DNA of 64,000 nt from Frankiales bacterium (GTDB lineage Bacteria > Actinomycetota > Actinomycetes > JAFAQI01). The position numbers and the translations under genes are program-made. Position 1 is the first letter of the stretch. The number at the start of each line of letters is the position of its first letter. This document shows positions 44,827 through 52,616 of this stretch, one piece after another. Below the pieces are notes generated by a model. The model did no database searches, was not told where the DNA came from, and saw nothing but the letters and a program-made list of their open reading frames with translations. The stretch spans positions 1 through 64,000 of the forward strand of contig JAICXQ010000004.1 of assembly GCA_025980325.1 (NCBI GenBank), in the 5' to 3' direction.

Positions 44827-46299
44827 TCACGCGCCCGGAGGGCAACTGATCGTCCCCGGGCACTTCGGCGGCGGGGCCGGTTGAACGGCAAAGCTGGTGT
44901 CGATGGCCCAGAAGTAGGTCTGCGACGCCAGTGCCGTGCCGTCGGCGTTGTAGACGGTGGCCGCGCCCTGCCCGTTGACCACGACGTCCGGTCCGATCTG
45001 GTACGCGACGTTGCACGTGACTCCGACGGTTGCTCCGGGCGACAGGCTGAGGGGACCCGTCCCGCAGGTGAACACCCACGAGTATTGGAATGACACAAAG
45101 CCGTCGGGAGACACGTACGGGCCGGCGACAAACTTGAATGTGAGCCCGGTTTGCGTCAGTGACGAGCAGCTGGTGACCAGCGCCGACATCGTCTCCGTCC
45201 CGGATGCACCCTGGTTCGTGCTGGCGCGAGGGATGCTCGACGTCGTCGCGCTCGTCACGGTGGCGCAGGGCGCGGCCACGAGTGCCGGACCCGCTGTGAT
45301 CTTGATCGTGACCGTCGTGGCGTTGTTGGCAGTGTTGGGATCGGCGAGGGTCGAGGTCGCGCTCCCCGTGGTCGAATACGTGCCGGTCCCGGTCTCGGCG
45401 ATCGGCGCGTCGACGTTCAGTGTGATGGTGGCCTGGCCGCCGGCGGCGATGGTCATCGTGCAGGTGACCAGCGTGCCGAACGCACCGTCGCTGGCAGAGC
45501 TGCACAGGGTGGGGTCGGCGTTGACCGCAGCGGCAACGAGTGTCGCGCCGGGGGTTGGGTTGTTGGTTACGCTTCGGCCCTCGGCGAGGTCGTCCGTGAA
45601 CGTCACCGACGAGGCGCTAGTCGGCCCGGCGTTTTTCACCTGGTAGGTGTAGGTGTAGGCCTGCCCCTCCAGCGGCGCACCGAGATTCGACGATCCGGAC
45701 ACCTGGATGTCCGCGCCACTCGGAGTGGTCGTCGTGCCGCCGCCTCCGCCGCCTCCGCCGCCGGTCGTGGTCGTCGTCGTCGAGGCTTGAACCTTGATCG
45801 TGATCGACGGCGTGTTGTTCGTCAGGTTCGGGTCGGTCACCGTCGACGTCACGGTCGGGGTGAGCACGAACTGACAGACGCAACTACCTGCGACGGCGTT
45901 CTCGACGACGGTCACCTGCGCACCCGACGCCAAGTCGCCGAGGCTGCACTGCATGTCCTGCTGAAACGTCGTCGCGTCCGTGATGAAGCCGCAGGCGGCG
46001 GCGTTGCCGTTCACGGTCGCGCCCGTGTCCATGAACGCGTCCGGGTCGAGGAAGGTCGCGCCGGTCGCGGTCTGCGGCCCGTTGTTCTTCACCAGGTACG
46101 TGAGCGTGAAGGTGTCACCGGTGTGCGGTGACGCGTTACTGGCGGATCCGGACATCTGCAGGTCAGCCCCCGTCGCCGTGCCGCCCGCTGCGTGTGCGGC
46201 GAGCTGGCCCGGGGCGAAGGCAACGATGGACGTCGCCACCGCGACAGGTAGCAGAACCCGATACGGCCACAGTCGAGCGAAGCGTGCGGTCGCTGACAC
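44827..46299 (-). CDS. Secreted DUF11-repeat protein
   Basis: A 490-residue exported protein. After a signal peptide (about residues 1-38) there are two DUF11/CARDB-type Ig-like domains: residues about 45-168 (LTYLVKNNGPQTATGATFLD, DPNLTNNTPSITIKV) and 195-335 (YTYQVKNAGPTSASSVTFTD, DPNTANNATTVTIKI). A Thr/Gly homopolymeric linker separates them. A third beta domain with several cysteines ends the protein. There is no sortase motif or C-terminal helix, so it is probably released. The start ATG lies near the gene-free stretch 46300-46473, in which I see nothing definite. Confidence 0.82.
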   Translation of the reverse strand: MSATARFARLWPYRVLLPVAVATSIVAFAPGQLAAHAAGGTATGADLQMSGSASNASPHTGDTFTLTYLVKNNGPQTATGATFLDPDAFMDTGATVNGNAAACGFITDATTFQQDMQCSLGDLASGAQVTVVENAVAGSCVCQFVLTPTVTSTVTDPNLTNNTPSITIKVQASTTTTTTGGGGGGGGGTTTTPSGADIQVSGSSNLGAPLEGQAYTYTYQVKNAGPTSASSVTFTDDLAEGRSVTNNPTPGATLVAAAVNADPTLCSSASDGAFGTLVTCTMTIAAGGQATITLNVDAPIAETGTGTYSTTGSATSTLADPNTANNATTVTIKITAGPALVAAPCATVTSATTSSIPRASTNQGASGTETMSALVTSCSSLTQTGLTFKFVAGPYVSPDGFVSFQYSWVFTCGTGPLSLSPGATVGVTCNVAYQIGPDVVVNGQGAATVYNADGTALASQTYFWAIDTSFAVQPAPPPKCPGTISCPPGA

Positions 46300-46473
46300 C
46301 TGGCTTCACCTCCCCGGCGGCCGTAGTGGCCGCACGGACGGAGCGTGTTCTCGGAGCAGCTCGTTGCGCTATTGGACGATGGTCTTAGGACTTCGGCGGC
46401 CCCGTGACTAGTCCCGGCCACGAACACCCGCGGCGTAAAGCACGGATGTGGTGGGCGAGGGGACGGTGACGAC

Positions 46474-46686
46474 TTAGCCGTGTCCCATCCTGGCCAGCAG
46501 CGTGAGGTCGTAGAGGGCGAGCGCGGCGGCGGCCATACCGAGCACTGACGCGAGTCGGTACGTGCGCCGCTGGGCGATGTCGAGCTGATCCTGGCGTCGG
46601 TTGCGTGCGTTCGCGAGATCGAACTGGACCACCGCGAGTTGTTGCTCCAACGGGGTCATCGCCGGCCGATACTCGGGCGCGGTCAT
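46474..46686 (-). CDS. Small membrane protein (70 aa)
   Basis: MTAPEYRPAMTPLEQQLA opens a helical segment rich in Gln/Arg, followed by one C-terminal membrane helix (ASVLGMAAAALALYDLTLLA). ATG at 46686 overlaps the stop of the preceding ten-helix membrane gene (ATGA), so it is real and coupled. Function is unknown. Confidence 0.6.
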   Translation of the reverse strand: MTAPEYRPAMTPLEQQLAVVQFDLANARNRRQDQLDIAQRRTYRLASVLGMAAAALALYDLTLLARMGHG

Positions 46687-47678
46687 GATCGGCCCGCTGG
46701 GCTGACGACGGCGATGCTTTGGCGGACCAAGACGAGACCGGTGAGAGCAAAGGCGAGCAACAGCGAGGCGGTGTCGATCGCCGTACCGTGTTGTACCCGG
46801 ACGGTGAGGACACCGAGGGCGAGGAACAGCGGCGCGAACGGCACGAGAGCGCTGGCTGATGACGGCGCGTCGAGCGAGTGCCGCTCGTATACGGGCTGCG
46901 TATTCGTCTCGGCCCGTGCGGCGCAGGCGCCAACGGCGATCGCGGCGTACGCGGCTAGCCAACCGACGTCGATCAGGTTGCCCGTGGTGTAGCCACGGAC
47001 CGCGGTGAGGTAGGTGTAAGCGCTGTCGGAGACGGCCATTGCGAACAGGCCGAGCAAGACGTAGCCGACCGCGCGCCGATGTGCACCGTCGAGGCGCAGC
47101 AGGACCCGGACGAGCAGGAACAGGATGACGACGTCGCCGAACGGATAGCCGACGGAGACGAGCCCGGTCGCGGTGGTCATGTCGTTCTCGCGCCAGACCG
47201 GACCGAGCACGAACGTCCAGTTGAGGAAGAGCAACGCGGTCGCGAGGATCGAGCCGTCGAGGATCGCCCGCGCGCGGGCGGCAGCGGTGTGCCGGTGCGC
47301 GGGGTGGCACAGCAGTCCGGCAACGGCGAGCGGGATAGCGCCGAGATAGCCGAGATCGGCGTACGACGGAACCGGTACGTCGACGTCGAGAATGAGGTCG
47401 TACACCGCCCAGGCGCCCTCGGCGAAAGCCCACGCTGCGCTCGCGGCGCCGAGCAGGAGCCAGAATCGGCGGTGTCGCGCGCTGACCCGCTTACTGGCCC
47501 GCTGGCACGCGACCGCGGCGGCCGCGGCAGCGAGGAGCGTCGAGAGGTCGTCGACGACCTTGGTGACGGTGGGGCCACCGACGCCGAAGCCGATCCAGAC
47601 GGAGAAGATCGCGATGGCGGCGCAGGCGAGCGCGACCGGGATACCCGGCTTGTGGCCCGCCGCGCGCAAGTGACCCAT
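46683..47678 (-). CDS. Polytopic membrane protein (sensor-like, no output domain)
   Basis: A 331-residue protein with about nine to ten membrane helices and short loops. Segments such as WAVYDLILDVDVPVPSYADLGYLGAIPLA and VSVGYPFGDVVILFLL match the membrane sensor part found at the N-terminus of actinobacterial GGDEF/EAL proteins. No cytoplasmic signalling domain follows. The next gene upstream on the same strand encodes an EAL protein, so the two may form a split receptor. It is coupled to the 70-residue membrane protein. Confidence 0.72.
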   Translation of the reverse strand: MGHLRAAGHKPGIPVALACAAIAIFSVWIGFGVGGPTVTKVVDDLSTLLAAAAAAVACQRASKRVSARHRRFWLLLGAASAAWAFAEGAWAVYDLILDVDVPVPSYADLGYLGAIPLAVAGLLCHPAHRHTAAARARAILDGSILATALLFLNWTFVLGPVWRENDMTTATGLVSVGYPFGDVVILFLLVRVLLRLDGAHRRAVGYVLLGLFAMAVSDSAYTYLTAVRGYTTGNLIDVGWLAAYAAIAVGACAARAETNTQPVYERHSLDAPSSASALVPFAPLFLALGVLTVRVQHGTAIDTASLLLAFALTGLVLVRQSIAVVSPAGRS

Positions 47679-47772
47679 AACTAAGGGGATGTCGGCACAT
47701 CGGCAATACGACTGACTCGAACGATTGTCCGTCGCTTCTAGTCAATTTGTGCCGTGTCGCCTAGCAGTGGTG

Positions 47773-49161
47773 TCACCGGGTGCCGGTGTTCGACGGTGAA
47801 GTCGACGATGTCCTGGTGGTCCAGGTTTTGCCGGTCCAGGTGTTCCAGTGGCGCCGGTCGGTGGTGGGTTTGCCGAGGAAGTAGCCCTGGGCGTTGTCGA
47901 CGCCGAGGGTTGTGAGGGCGTGTAGTTCGGCGGCGGTCTCGACTCCTTCGGCGGTCAGTGCGGCGCCGAGGTCGAGCGCGAGGAGGACGAGAGCGGTGAC
48001 GAGCGAGCGTCGGGCGGGGTCGTCGGCGAGGTAGCCGATGAGGGACCGATCGATCTTGATGATGTCGGGCCGGAGTTGGAGCACATGGCTGAAGGAGGCG
48101 TAGCCCGCTCCGGTGTCGTCGATCGCCAGTCGCACTCCGCGCTCACGCAGCGGCAGCAGCGCAGCGTTGAGGGCGTCGTAACTGCTGATCTCGACGTGCT
48201 CGGTGATCTCGACGACGAGCCGCTCCAGCGGGAAATCCCCGGTAAGCAGTGTTTCCCGCCACCGCTCGTCGAGGATCAGTTCCGGGGTCGCGTTGATCGA
48301 CAGGTACGCGTCCGCAGGCAGCGCGCCGATGACCTGAGCACCGGTGTCGAACGCGAGCCGATCCAAGTCGAGGCTCGAGCCGCATTCGCGTGCGTCGGCG
48401 AACCACTGATCGGGGCCACGCCCGTCGCGGAACCGAGCAAGCGCTTCGGTACCACACAGCCGTCCGGTGGTCACGTCGACGATGGGCTGGAGCGCGGTGT
48501 CGATCGCGCGCTCGGCGACCGTCGTCTGAATGCGGCTGCGGGCGGCGATGATGGCGCGCTCCACGGTCATCGCTTCGGTGACGAGCCGTCGGCTGCCGCG
48601 AAACCCGACGACCTGTCCCTGCGGGTCGATGATCGGCTCGGCGCTGCCTTGCAACGTCACCACATGGCCGTCGGCGTGACGCCAGTCGAGTTCCACGTCG
48701 TGCCATCCCCGCCCGCTCGCGACCGCCTCGGATGCGATGCGGCGCGCCTCGGCCTCGCTGTCCGGTGTCATCAACGTGGGCATGGCAACGCCGAGCAAGT
48801 CCTCCGCCGAGTAGCCGAGCTGGTCGGCCACCCGCGGGCTGCAATAGGTCAAGCGCAGGTCGCGGTCGGCCTCCCACACCCAATCCCGGCTCGTGGACGC
48901 CACGTCGGCCACCGCGGTCTCGCTGATCGCCAAGCTCCGCCGAGCCGCATACACGGTGCGGGACACTCCCGCCATCGCGAGCAGCAACACGATCAGCCAG
49001 CCAAGCCCGACCGCCGCGAGCACCGTCTCCAGCGTCGCTTCACCACCCACGAGGCGATGCACGTCCTCGAGCCGCAGCACCAGGGCGAGGGCCGCCTCCA
49101 CCACACCCGCGACCAGCAGTAGCGCAAGCCACCGCGAAGACACGCGCAAACCGCTTGTCAT
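47773..49161 (-). CDS. PAS-EAL c-di-GMP phosphodiesterase, membrane-bound
   Basis: A 462-residue protein with two N-terminal membrane helices (about residues 10-30 and 46-67), a PAS domain (about 90-195, DWVWEADRDLRLTYCSPRVAD) and an EAL domain (215-445). The catalytic residues appear intact: EAL at 239-241, Asn in LSINATPE, EITEH, IDDTGAGYAS, IIKIDRSLI, AEGVET and QGYFLGKP. It should hydrolyse cyclic di-GMP at the membrane in response to a PAS signal. The last 20 residues are Trp/Thr/Ser-rich and unusual. There is no GGDEF domain. Confidence 0.92.
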   Translation of the reverse strand: MTSGLRVSSRWLALLLVAGVVEAALALVLRLEDVHRLVGGEATLETVLAAVGLGWLIVLLLAMAGVSRTVYAARRSLAISETAVADVASTSRDWVWEADRDLRLTYCSPRVADQLGYSAEDLLGVAMPTLMTPDSEAEARRIASEAVASGRGWHDVELDWRHADGHVVTLQGSAEPIIDPQGQVVGFRGSRRLVTEAMTVERAIIAARSRIQTTVAERAIDTALQPIVDVTTGRLCGTEALARFRDGRGPDQWFADARECGSSLDLDRLAFDTGAQVIGALPADAYLSINATPELILDERWRETLLTGDFPLERLVVEITEHVEISSYDALNAALLPLRERGVRLAIDDTGAGYASFSHVLQLRPDIIKIDRSLIGYLADDPARRSLVTALVLLALDLGAALTAEGVETAAELHALTTLGVDNAQGYFLGKPTTDRRHWNTWTGKTWTTRTSSTSPSNTGTR

Positions 49162-49228
49162 GTAGAAAGTGTCGGATTCCGAGACTTATAGCTGAAACGA
49201 CACGCCGCACCGTCGCGCCAGGCGTCTC

Positions 49229-49423
49229 TTACCGGTGCTCGACCAGCGGCGGGGTTGCCACATTGTGGCCGACCTTGATGAGGCCCGCACCGACTCCGAT
49301 CACCGCGGTGTTGAAGGCCAAGAAGTACTTCGAGCGATCCCAATTCAGGTTGACCTGAAAGCGGTACTCGTCGACAGCGAGTTTGTATAGATCGACGAGT
49401 TCTTCACGACTCGGATCGGCCAC
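49229..49423 (-). CDS. Short single-helix membrane protein, probably truncated
   Basis: A 64-residue product starting at GTG 49423. LVDLYKLAVDEYRFQVNLNWDRSKYFLAFNTAVIGVGAGLI is a recognisable pattern of bacterial membrane proteins of roughly twice this length, with a membrane helix starting at YFLAFNTAV; the second helix and C-terminus are missing here. The stop comes soon after the first helix. I take it as a truncated copy or a very short member; function is unknown. Confidence 0.5.
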   Translation of the reverse strand: MADPSREELVDLYKLAVDEYRFQVNLNWDRSKYFLAFNTAVIGVGAGLIKVGHNVATPPLVEHR

Positions 49424-49494
49424 GGCGAACCGGCGCCCCCGGCGCCGGAGGTGTCCGCCTGGCCGGACACCCGACCCTTCGCATCGGCCCTCGG

Positions 49495-49752
49495 TTGAGG
49501 GAGCTGCGCAAGGCACGCGGGATGTCGCTTCGCGAGGCCGCACGCGTCGCCGGGATTGGACGGACCCTGCTGAGTGAGATCGAGCGGCAGGACCGGCCCG
49601 ACCCGCAGCTTTCGGTACTCCTGAAGCTGCAGTACGCCTACGGCCTGCGGAGCATCGAGGAACTGCTCGGGGAGCCTCCCGGCCAGCCCAGCCGCGTGCT
49701 CGCGGCGACGTACGTGACTGCGGCGACAACGGACAGCGGCGACACCGAATGA
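49495..49752 (+). CDS. XRE-type HTH regulator (85 aa)
   Basis: The residues RELRKARGMSLREAARVAGIGRTLLSEIE form a Cro/C1-type HTH at the N-terminus, followed by helices ending with SIEELLGEP. It starts with TTG at 49495; no better upstream start in frame is seen. It lies just outside the 23-bp att copy at 49860, so it belongs either to the host or to an older insertion. Target genes are unknown. Confidence 0.7.
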   Translation: MRELRKARGMSLREAARVAGIGRTLLSEIERQDRPDPQLSVLLKLQYAYGLRSIEELLGEPPGQPSRVLAATYVTAATTDSGDTE

Positions 49753-50135
49753 TGCGGGCCGGGGTGACATGAGATCGCACGCGACATCGTCCGGTAGAAG
49801 CTGGGTGGAAGCCGCCAATTTTCGCGGCGGGCAGATGTGGCCTGACCTGCACAGATGTTGTGGGCGAGGGGGGAGTTGAACCTCGCGCGCACGGCTCCTC
49901 ACCTCGAATTTTACTCCACGTGAGCGCGGCCGTAGCGATCTAGGACGCCGTTGTGAACCGTTCGCCGCGGTCCTCGACGGTCGGTGATGCCGCGCGGCAT
50001 CACCGATGATCTTGGCCGGCGCAGCCAGCGCGAACAAATTTGGGAACCGGTCTTGGAAACGGTCCGAGCACCGTCCGCAAACCGTCGACTCGCGATCGTC
50101 TAAGCGGGAATCCGTGGCCCGCGCGTCTCGATCGG
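49753..50135. other. Gene-free stretch holding the distal att copy
   Basis: No coding region is supported here on either strand. The recognisable element is the 23-bp copy of the tRNA-Leu 3' end at 49860-49882. Codon patterns of the overlapping open frames are shadows of neighbouring genes. Confidence 0.6.
49860..49882 (-). repeat. Distal attachment site copy (tRNA-Leu 3' end)
   Basis: These 23 bases are identical to 58405-58427, the 3' acceptor/T-arm end of tRNA-Leu(CAG) including part of its CCA. The match stops abruptly on both sides. It is oriented the same way as the intact tRNA, as expected for the direct repeats left by site-specific integration into a tRNA 3' end. Confidence 0.85.
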
Positions 50136-50522
50136 CTACTGCGACCGAAGGACGTCCTCGACGACGGCGAGGACCTGAGCACGCTGTCGTGGGTTCAGCT
50201 GCTTTACCAGACGAAGCAGCCGTTTGAAGGTCTGGTCCGAGTAGGCGTCGACAGCGCCGGCGACCCCGGCGCCGCCGACATTCGGAGTCAACCCCGCCCA
50301 TTCAGCAAGAGAGTCGAAGTCAAGCCGGTAGAGGTCCGCCAACTCAAGGAGAACGAGGGGGTCCGGCTTCTTGATCAGTCCTCGCTCGACTTGCGACAAG
50401 TAAGCATTGGACCGTCCGGTTATCCGCTCGACCTCACGCAACGACAACCCGCGGTGCTGACGTGCGTGGCGCAGAACACGTCCGACGGCCGGCGTGTCCT
50501 GTCCGACCCGATCGACAGCCAT
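50136..50522 (-). CDS. XRE-type HTH regulator, divergent from CBASS
   Basis: The HTH spans VGRVLRHARQHRGLSLREVER through RSNAYLSQVERGLIKKPDP, a clear Cro/C1 domain, followed by helices ending with KQLNPRQRAQVLAVVEDVL that may dimerise. The open frame continues to ATG 50681, adding a low-complexity N-terminus of 53 residues that overlaps the putative CBASS promoter; I therefore prefer the internal ATG at 50522 with GGGAG upstream, but this is uncertain. Its position opposite the CBASS operon suggests it represses it, like other CBASS-linked XRE regulators. No CapP-type peptidase partner is present. Confidence 0.78.
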   Translation of the reverse strand: MAVDRVGQDTPAVGRVLRHARQHRGLSLREVERITGRSNAYLSQVERGLIKKPDPLVLLELADLYRLDFDSLAEWAGLTPNVGGAGVAGAVDAYSDQTFKRLLRLVKQLNPRQRAQVLAVVEDVLRSQ

Positions 50523-50663
50523 GGGAATGCGCTCCCGAGGAACCTTGCGATCACCACTCCTCCCAGTTTTCGTCGGCGCTAGCTGCGAGGGTTCACGCGG
50601 GCCCGCCATCGGCTCACCGTAGAGCGACTCGACCGAGACTGGAATGCGAATGGAGGAAGACGC

Positions 50664-50692
50664 TTGCACAGAACACTGCATGAGTGCATAGT
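50664..50692 (+). promoter_or_regulatory. Candidate sigma70-type promoter of the CBASS operon
   Basis: TTGCAC (50664-50669) and CATAGT (50687-50692) are separated by exactly 17 bases, giving a start near 50699. The TAAGGAG ribosome-binding site (50708-50714) and GTG start (50723) follow. The spacer includes TGCATGAGTGCAT, two TGCAT repeats that could be an operator for the divergent XRE protein. Confidence 0.55.
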
Positions 50693-50722
50693 ACTTCGCA
50701 TCACCGCTAAGGAGAACGCACC

Positions 50723-51628
50723 GTGGACGTAGCCGAGACGATCACCCAGTGCCGCGTCATGCCCGATGCAGCGTACGAACCCTTGTGGGACTCCATCGTG
50801 GTGCCGCCGACCGTCAAGGACAGATTGCTCCGGTCTGCGCTCCTCGCGCTCTCGTTGCGACCGAATCTGCCCTTCGAGGTTACGGCCTTGCACGGGCTCG
50901 CCGTGCTGTTCGGACCTCCGGGTACGGGCAAGACAACCCTCGCGCGTGGCCTCGCCGCGCAGTTGGCGCCCCTTACCTCCGCGAAGAAGACCCGTTTCAT
51001 CGAAGTCAACCCACATGGGCTGATGAGCGCTGAGCACGGTCAAAGCCAGCGCAAGGTCGCCGAATTGCTCGGTGAGCACATCCCGCGCCTCGCCGACGAC
51101 GGCATTCCAACCGTCGTTCTGCTCGATGAAGTCGAGTCAATGGCCGTCGCGCGCAGCGAAGCGTCACTGGCCGCCAACCCCGCCGACGTTCACCGCGCGA
51201 CTGATGCGGTGCTTACCGCCTTGGACGCCAACGCGGTCCGCACGCCTCAACTATTCATCGTCGCAACGAGTAACTTCACCCGCGCACTCGATGCGGCATT
51301 CCTCTCTCGGGCCGACGTCGCCATCGAGGTTCCTGCACCCGATAAAGACGGCGCTCTGGCAATCCTGCAGAGGACGCTGACGGGAATGGGCCAGGCTTAC
51401 CCACCCTTGGCGGACCTCGCATACGACGCCGGCCTCAAACGCGTGGCGACGAAGCTCGCAGGCATCGACGGCCGACGCATTCGCAAGGCCGTGACGGAAG
51501 CGATGCTCAGTCGAATCGAGACGGTGCTGGACCCCGGGACCTTGACCGTGAAGGACCTCTTAGCAGGAGCCACGACGGCAACCGAGAGCTCGGACTTCAA
51601 GGAAGGAGACGGCCATGCTGCGGCATAG
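50723..51628 (+). CDS. cap6: TRIP13-like AAA+ ATPase of type III CBASS (Cap6)
   Basis: A 301-residue Pch2/TRIP13-type ATPase. Walker A is GPPGTGKT (64-71), FIEVNPHGLMS matches the TRIP13 substrate-loop region, Walker B is VVLLDE (131-136), the sensor is ATSNF (181-185) and LDAAFLSRADVAIEV has the arginine finger in TRIP13-like context. In CBASS this enzyme unfolds the HORMA protein, switching off the CD-NTase. It starts with GTG and a strong TAAGGAG. Its end overlaps the next gene by 14 bp, and the operon continues without gaps. It lacks a separate N-terminal domain, as bacterial TRIP13 proteins do. Confidence 0.92.
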   Translation: MDVAETITQCRVMPDAAYEPLWDSIVVPPTVKDRLLRSALLALSLRPNLPFEVTALHGLAVLFGPPGTGKTTLARGLAAQLAPLTSAKKTRFIEVNPHGLMSAEHGQSQRKVAELLGEHIPRLADDGIPTVVLLDEVESMAVARSEASLAANPADVHRATDAVLTALDANAVRTPQLFIVATSNFTRALDAAFLSRADVAIEVPAPDKDGALAILQRTLTGMGQAYPPLADLAYDAGLKRVATKLAGIDGRRIRKAVTEAMLSRIETVLDPGTLTVKDLLAGATTATESSDFKEGDGHAAA

Positions 51629-52100
51629 ATCGATTGCGGCCGCGCCGGTTCGCGGCGCATCGGAGGCATGGCAGGTGGTCGTACAACTTCTTGCCGACAC
51701 GCTCGAGAGAAGCCCGTCCATCCAAGACGGCAGCGTTCGCGCGGAACTTGCCCCTCTGGCTGGTCTGGGCACCGCCCTCGTAGCCGGAGGTCACCTCGAG
51801 AAGACGCCGCTGATGCTTTCCGACGAAGCCCTAGAGGTGGAGATCCGCGTCGTTACCTCGGATGCGGCGCTGACGATCGAGGAAAACCTCAATCCGGTGC
51901 CGGGTGGGGGCTCTGCGACAACCGACTGGAGCCTCTATCTCCCGGCCCCGGCGCCTTTGGCTGACGCGGCGCGGACAGCCGTCGAGGATTGTGCGCACGT
52001 CACGACCGAAGCGCCAGCGGTACGTAAAGCGAGCGCGGAGGGCAAGGCGGGGAACCTCGTCGACCACTCAGCGGTCGGTCGCTTGGGGAGCGATCAGTGA
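51615..52100 (+). CDS. Unrecognised CBASS operon protein (161 aa), between TRIP13 and HORMA
   Basis: ATG at 51615 has AAGGAGAC just upstream, inside the TRIP13 gene. The protein has an N-terminal helix (AWQVVVQLLADTLERS), a middle with GTALVAGGHLEKTPLML, a beta-hairpin (ALEVEIRVVTSDAALTIEE), a loop with PVPGGGSATTDWSLYLPAP and a disordered charged tail. I do not recognise a family or catalytic residues. It is coupled on both sides (14-bp overlap with TRIP13, GTGA with HORMA). It could be a divergent second HORMA protein, a HORMA-binding partner whose tail acts as a closure motif, or an infection sensor. None of these is shown by sequence. Confidence 0.8.
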   Translation: MLRHRSIAAAPVRGASEAWQVVVQLLADTLERSPSIQDGSVRAELAPLAGLGTALVAGGHLEKTPLMLSDEALEVEIRVVTSDAALTIEENLNPVPGGGSATTDWSLYLPAPAPLADAARTAVEDCAHVTTEAPAVRKASAEGKAGNLVDHSAVGRLGSDQ

Positions 52101-52606
52101 CTTACACGTCGACGTCCACCTCGACATTCACTCGCACGCATACCGCGACGTACTTGGCCGACGTCATCCTCGGCTCGATCGCAGACATTCTCGGCAGCGT
52201 CGGTATCGACACCACACGGCTCTTCGCCGACTGGGACACCGACCAGCACGCGATCGGCGAATGGATCAAGGAGGGGTCACTCAGCTGTGTTGCGCTTGAG
52301 TGTCATCAGCCCTCGGGACGGGTCGACCCGATCGTTGAATTCCCAGTGAGCTACTCGGGCACCGGCGAGGGCGACCGGAAGTTCACTGCGGACAGGGCCG
52401 CGTTGGCCGTCTACATGACCAAGATGAAACGGGTCCCAGCAGGCACTACCTACCGGCTCTTCTGCACCTACAACGGCGCCCACAGCGACCAACCTGGCTG
52501 GGGACCGGCCACGCGCGCGGCGACCTCGGGCATGCGTTCGTTTAGTTTCGGCACGCTCGCCGCAGCGCCGCACGCCTCAGCACACCTTCGCTACTACACG
52601 AACTAA
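52097..52606 (+). CDS. cap7: Bacterial HORMA-domain protein of type III CBASS (Cap7)
   Basis: A 169-residue protein matching the bacterial HORMA (bacHORMA_1-like) pattern: a Thr/Ser-rich N-terminal strand (TSTFTRTHTATYLADVILGS), a helix with ADILGSVGIDTTRLFADW, a central sheet (VALECHQPSGRVDPIVEFPV) and a C-terminal part (GTTYRLFCTYNG, SFGTLAAAPHASA) corresponding to the mobile safety belt. HORMA proteins close around a peptide and then activate the CD-NTase. GTG at 52097 overlaps the stop of the 161-residue gene. Confidence 0.87.
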   Translation: MTYTSTSTSTFTRTHTATYLADVILGSIADILGSVGIDTTRLFADWDTDQHAIGEWIKEGSLSCVALECHQPSGRVDPIVEFPVSYSGTGEGDRKFTADRAALAVYMTKMKRVPAGTTYRLFCTYNGAHSDQPGWGPATRAATSGMRSFSFGTLAAAPHASAHLRYYTN

Positions 52607-52616
52607 CGAGGTCGCC

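Noticed and set aside
45720-45790. Low-complexity Thr/Gly-coding tract that looks like a simple-sequence repeat
   Set aside because: It is an in-frame linker between two DUF11 domains, a usual feature of secreted proteins, so it is noted only within that gene.
46450-46462. A 13-base match (GGTGGGCGAGGGG) to the tRNA-Leu 3' end, hinting at another att copy
   Set aside because: The match is short, G-rich and does not extend into the T arm; no integrase or border change is seen there.
50136-50522. CapH/CapP regulatory pair as in some CBASS operons
   Set aside because: Only an HTH protein is present; there is no neighbouring metallopeptidase of the CapP type, so this label is not used.
50040-50582. 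A 180-residue plus-strand open frame opposite the XRE regulator
   Set aside because: It is the antisense shadow of a clear HTH protein and has no recognisable domain.
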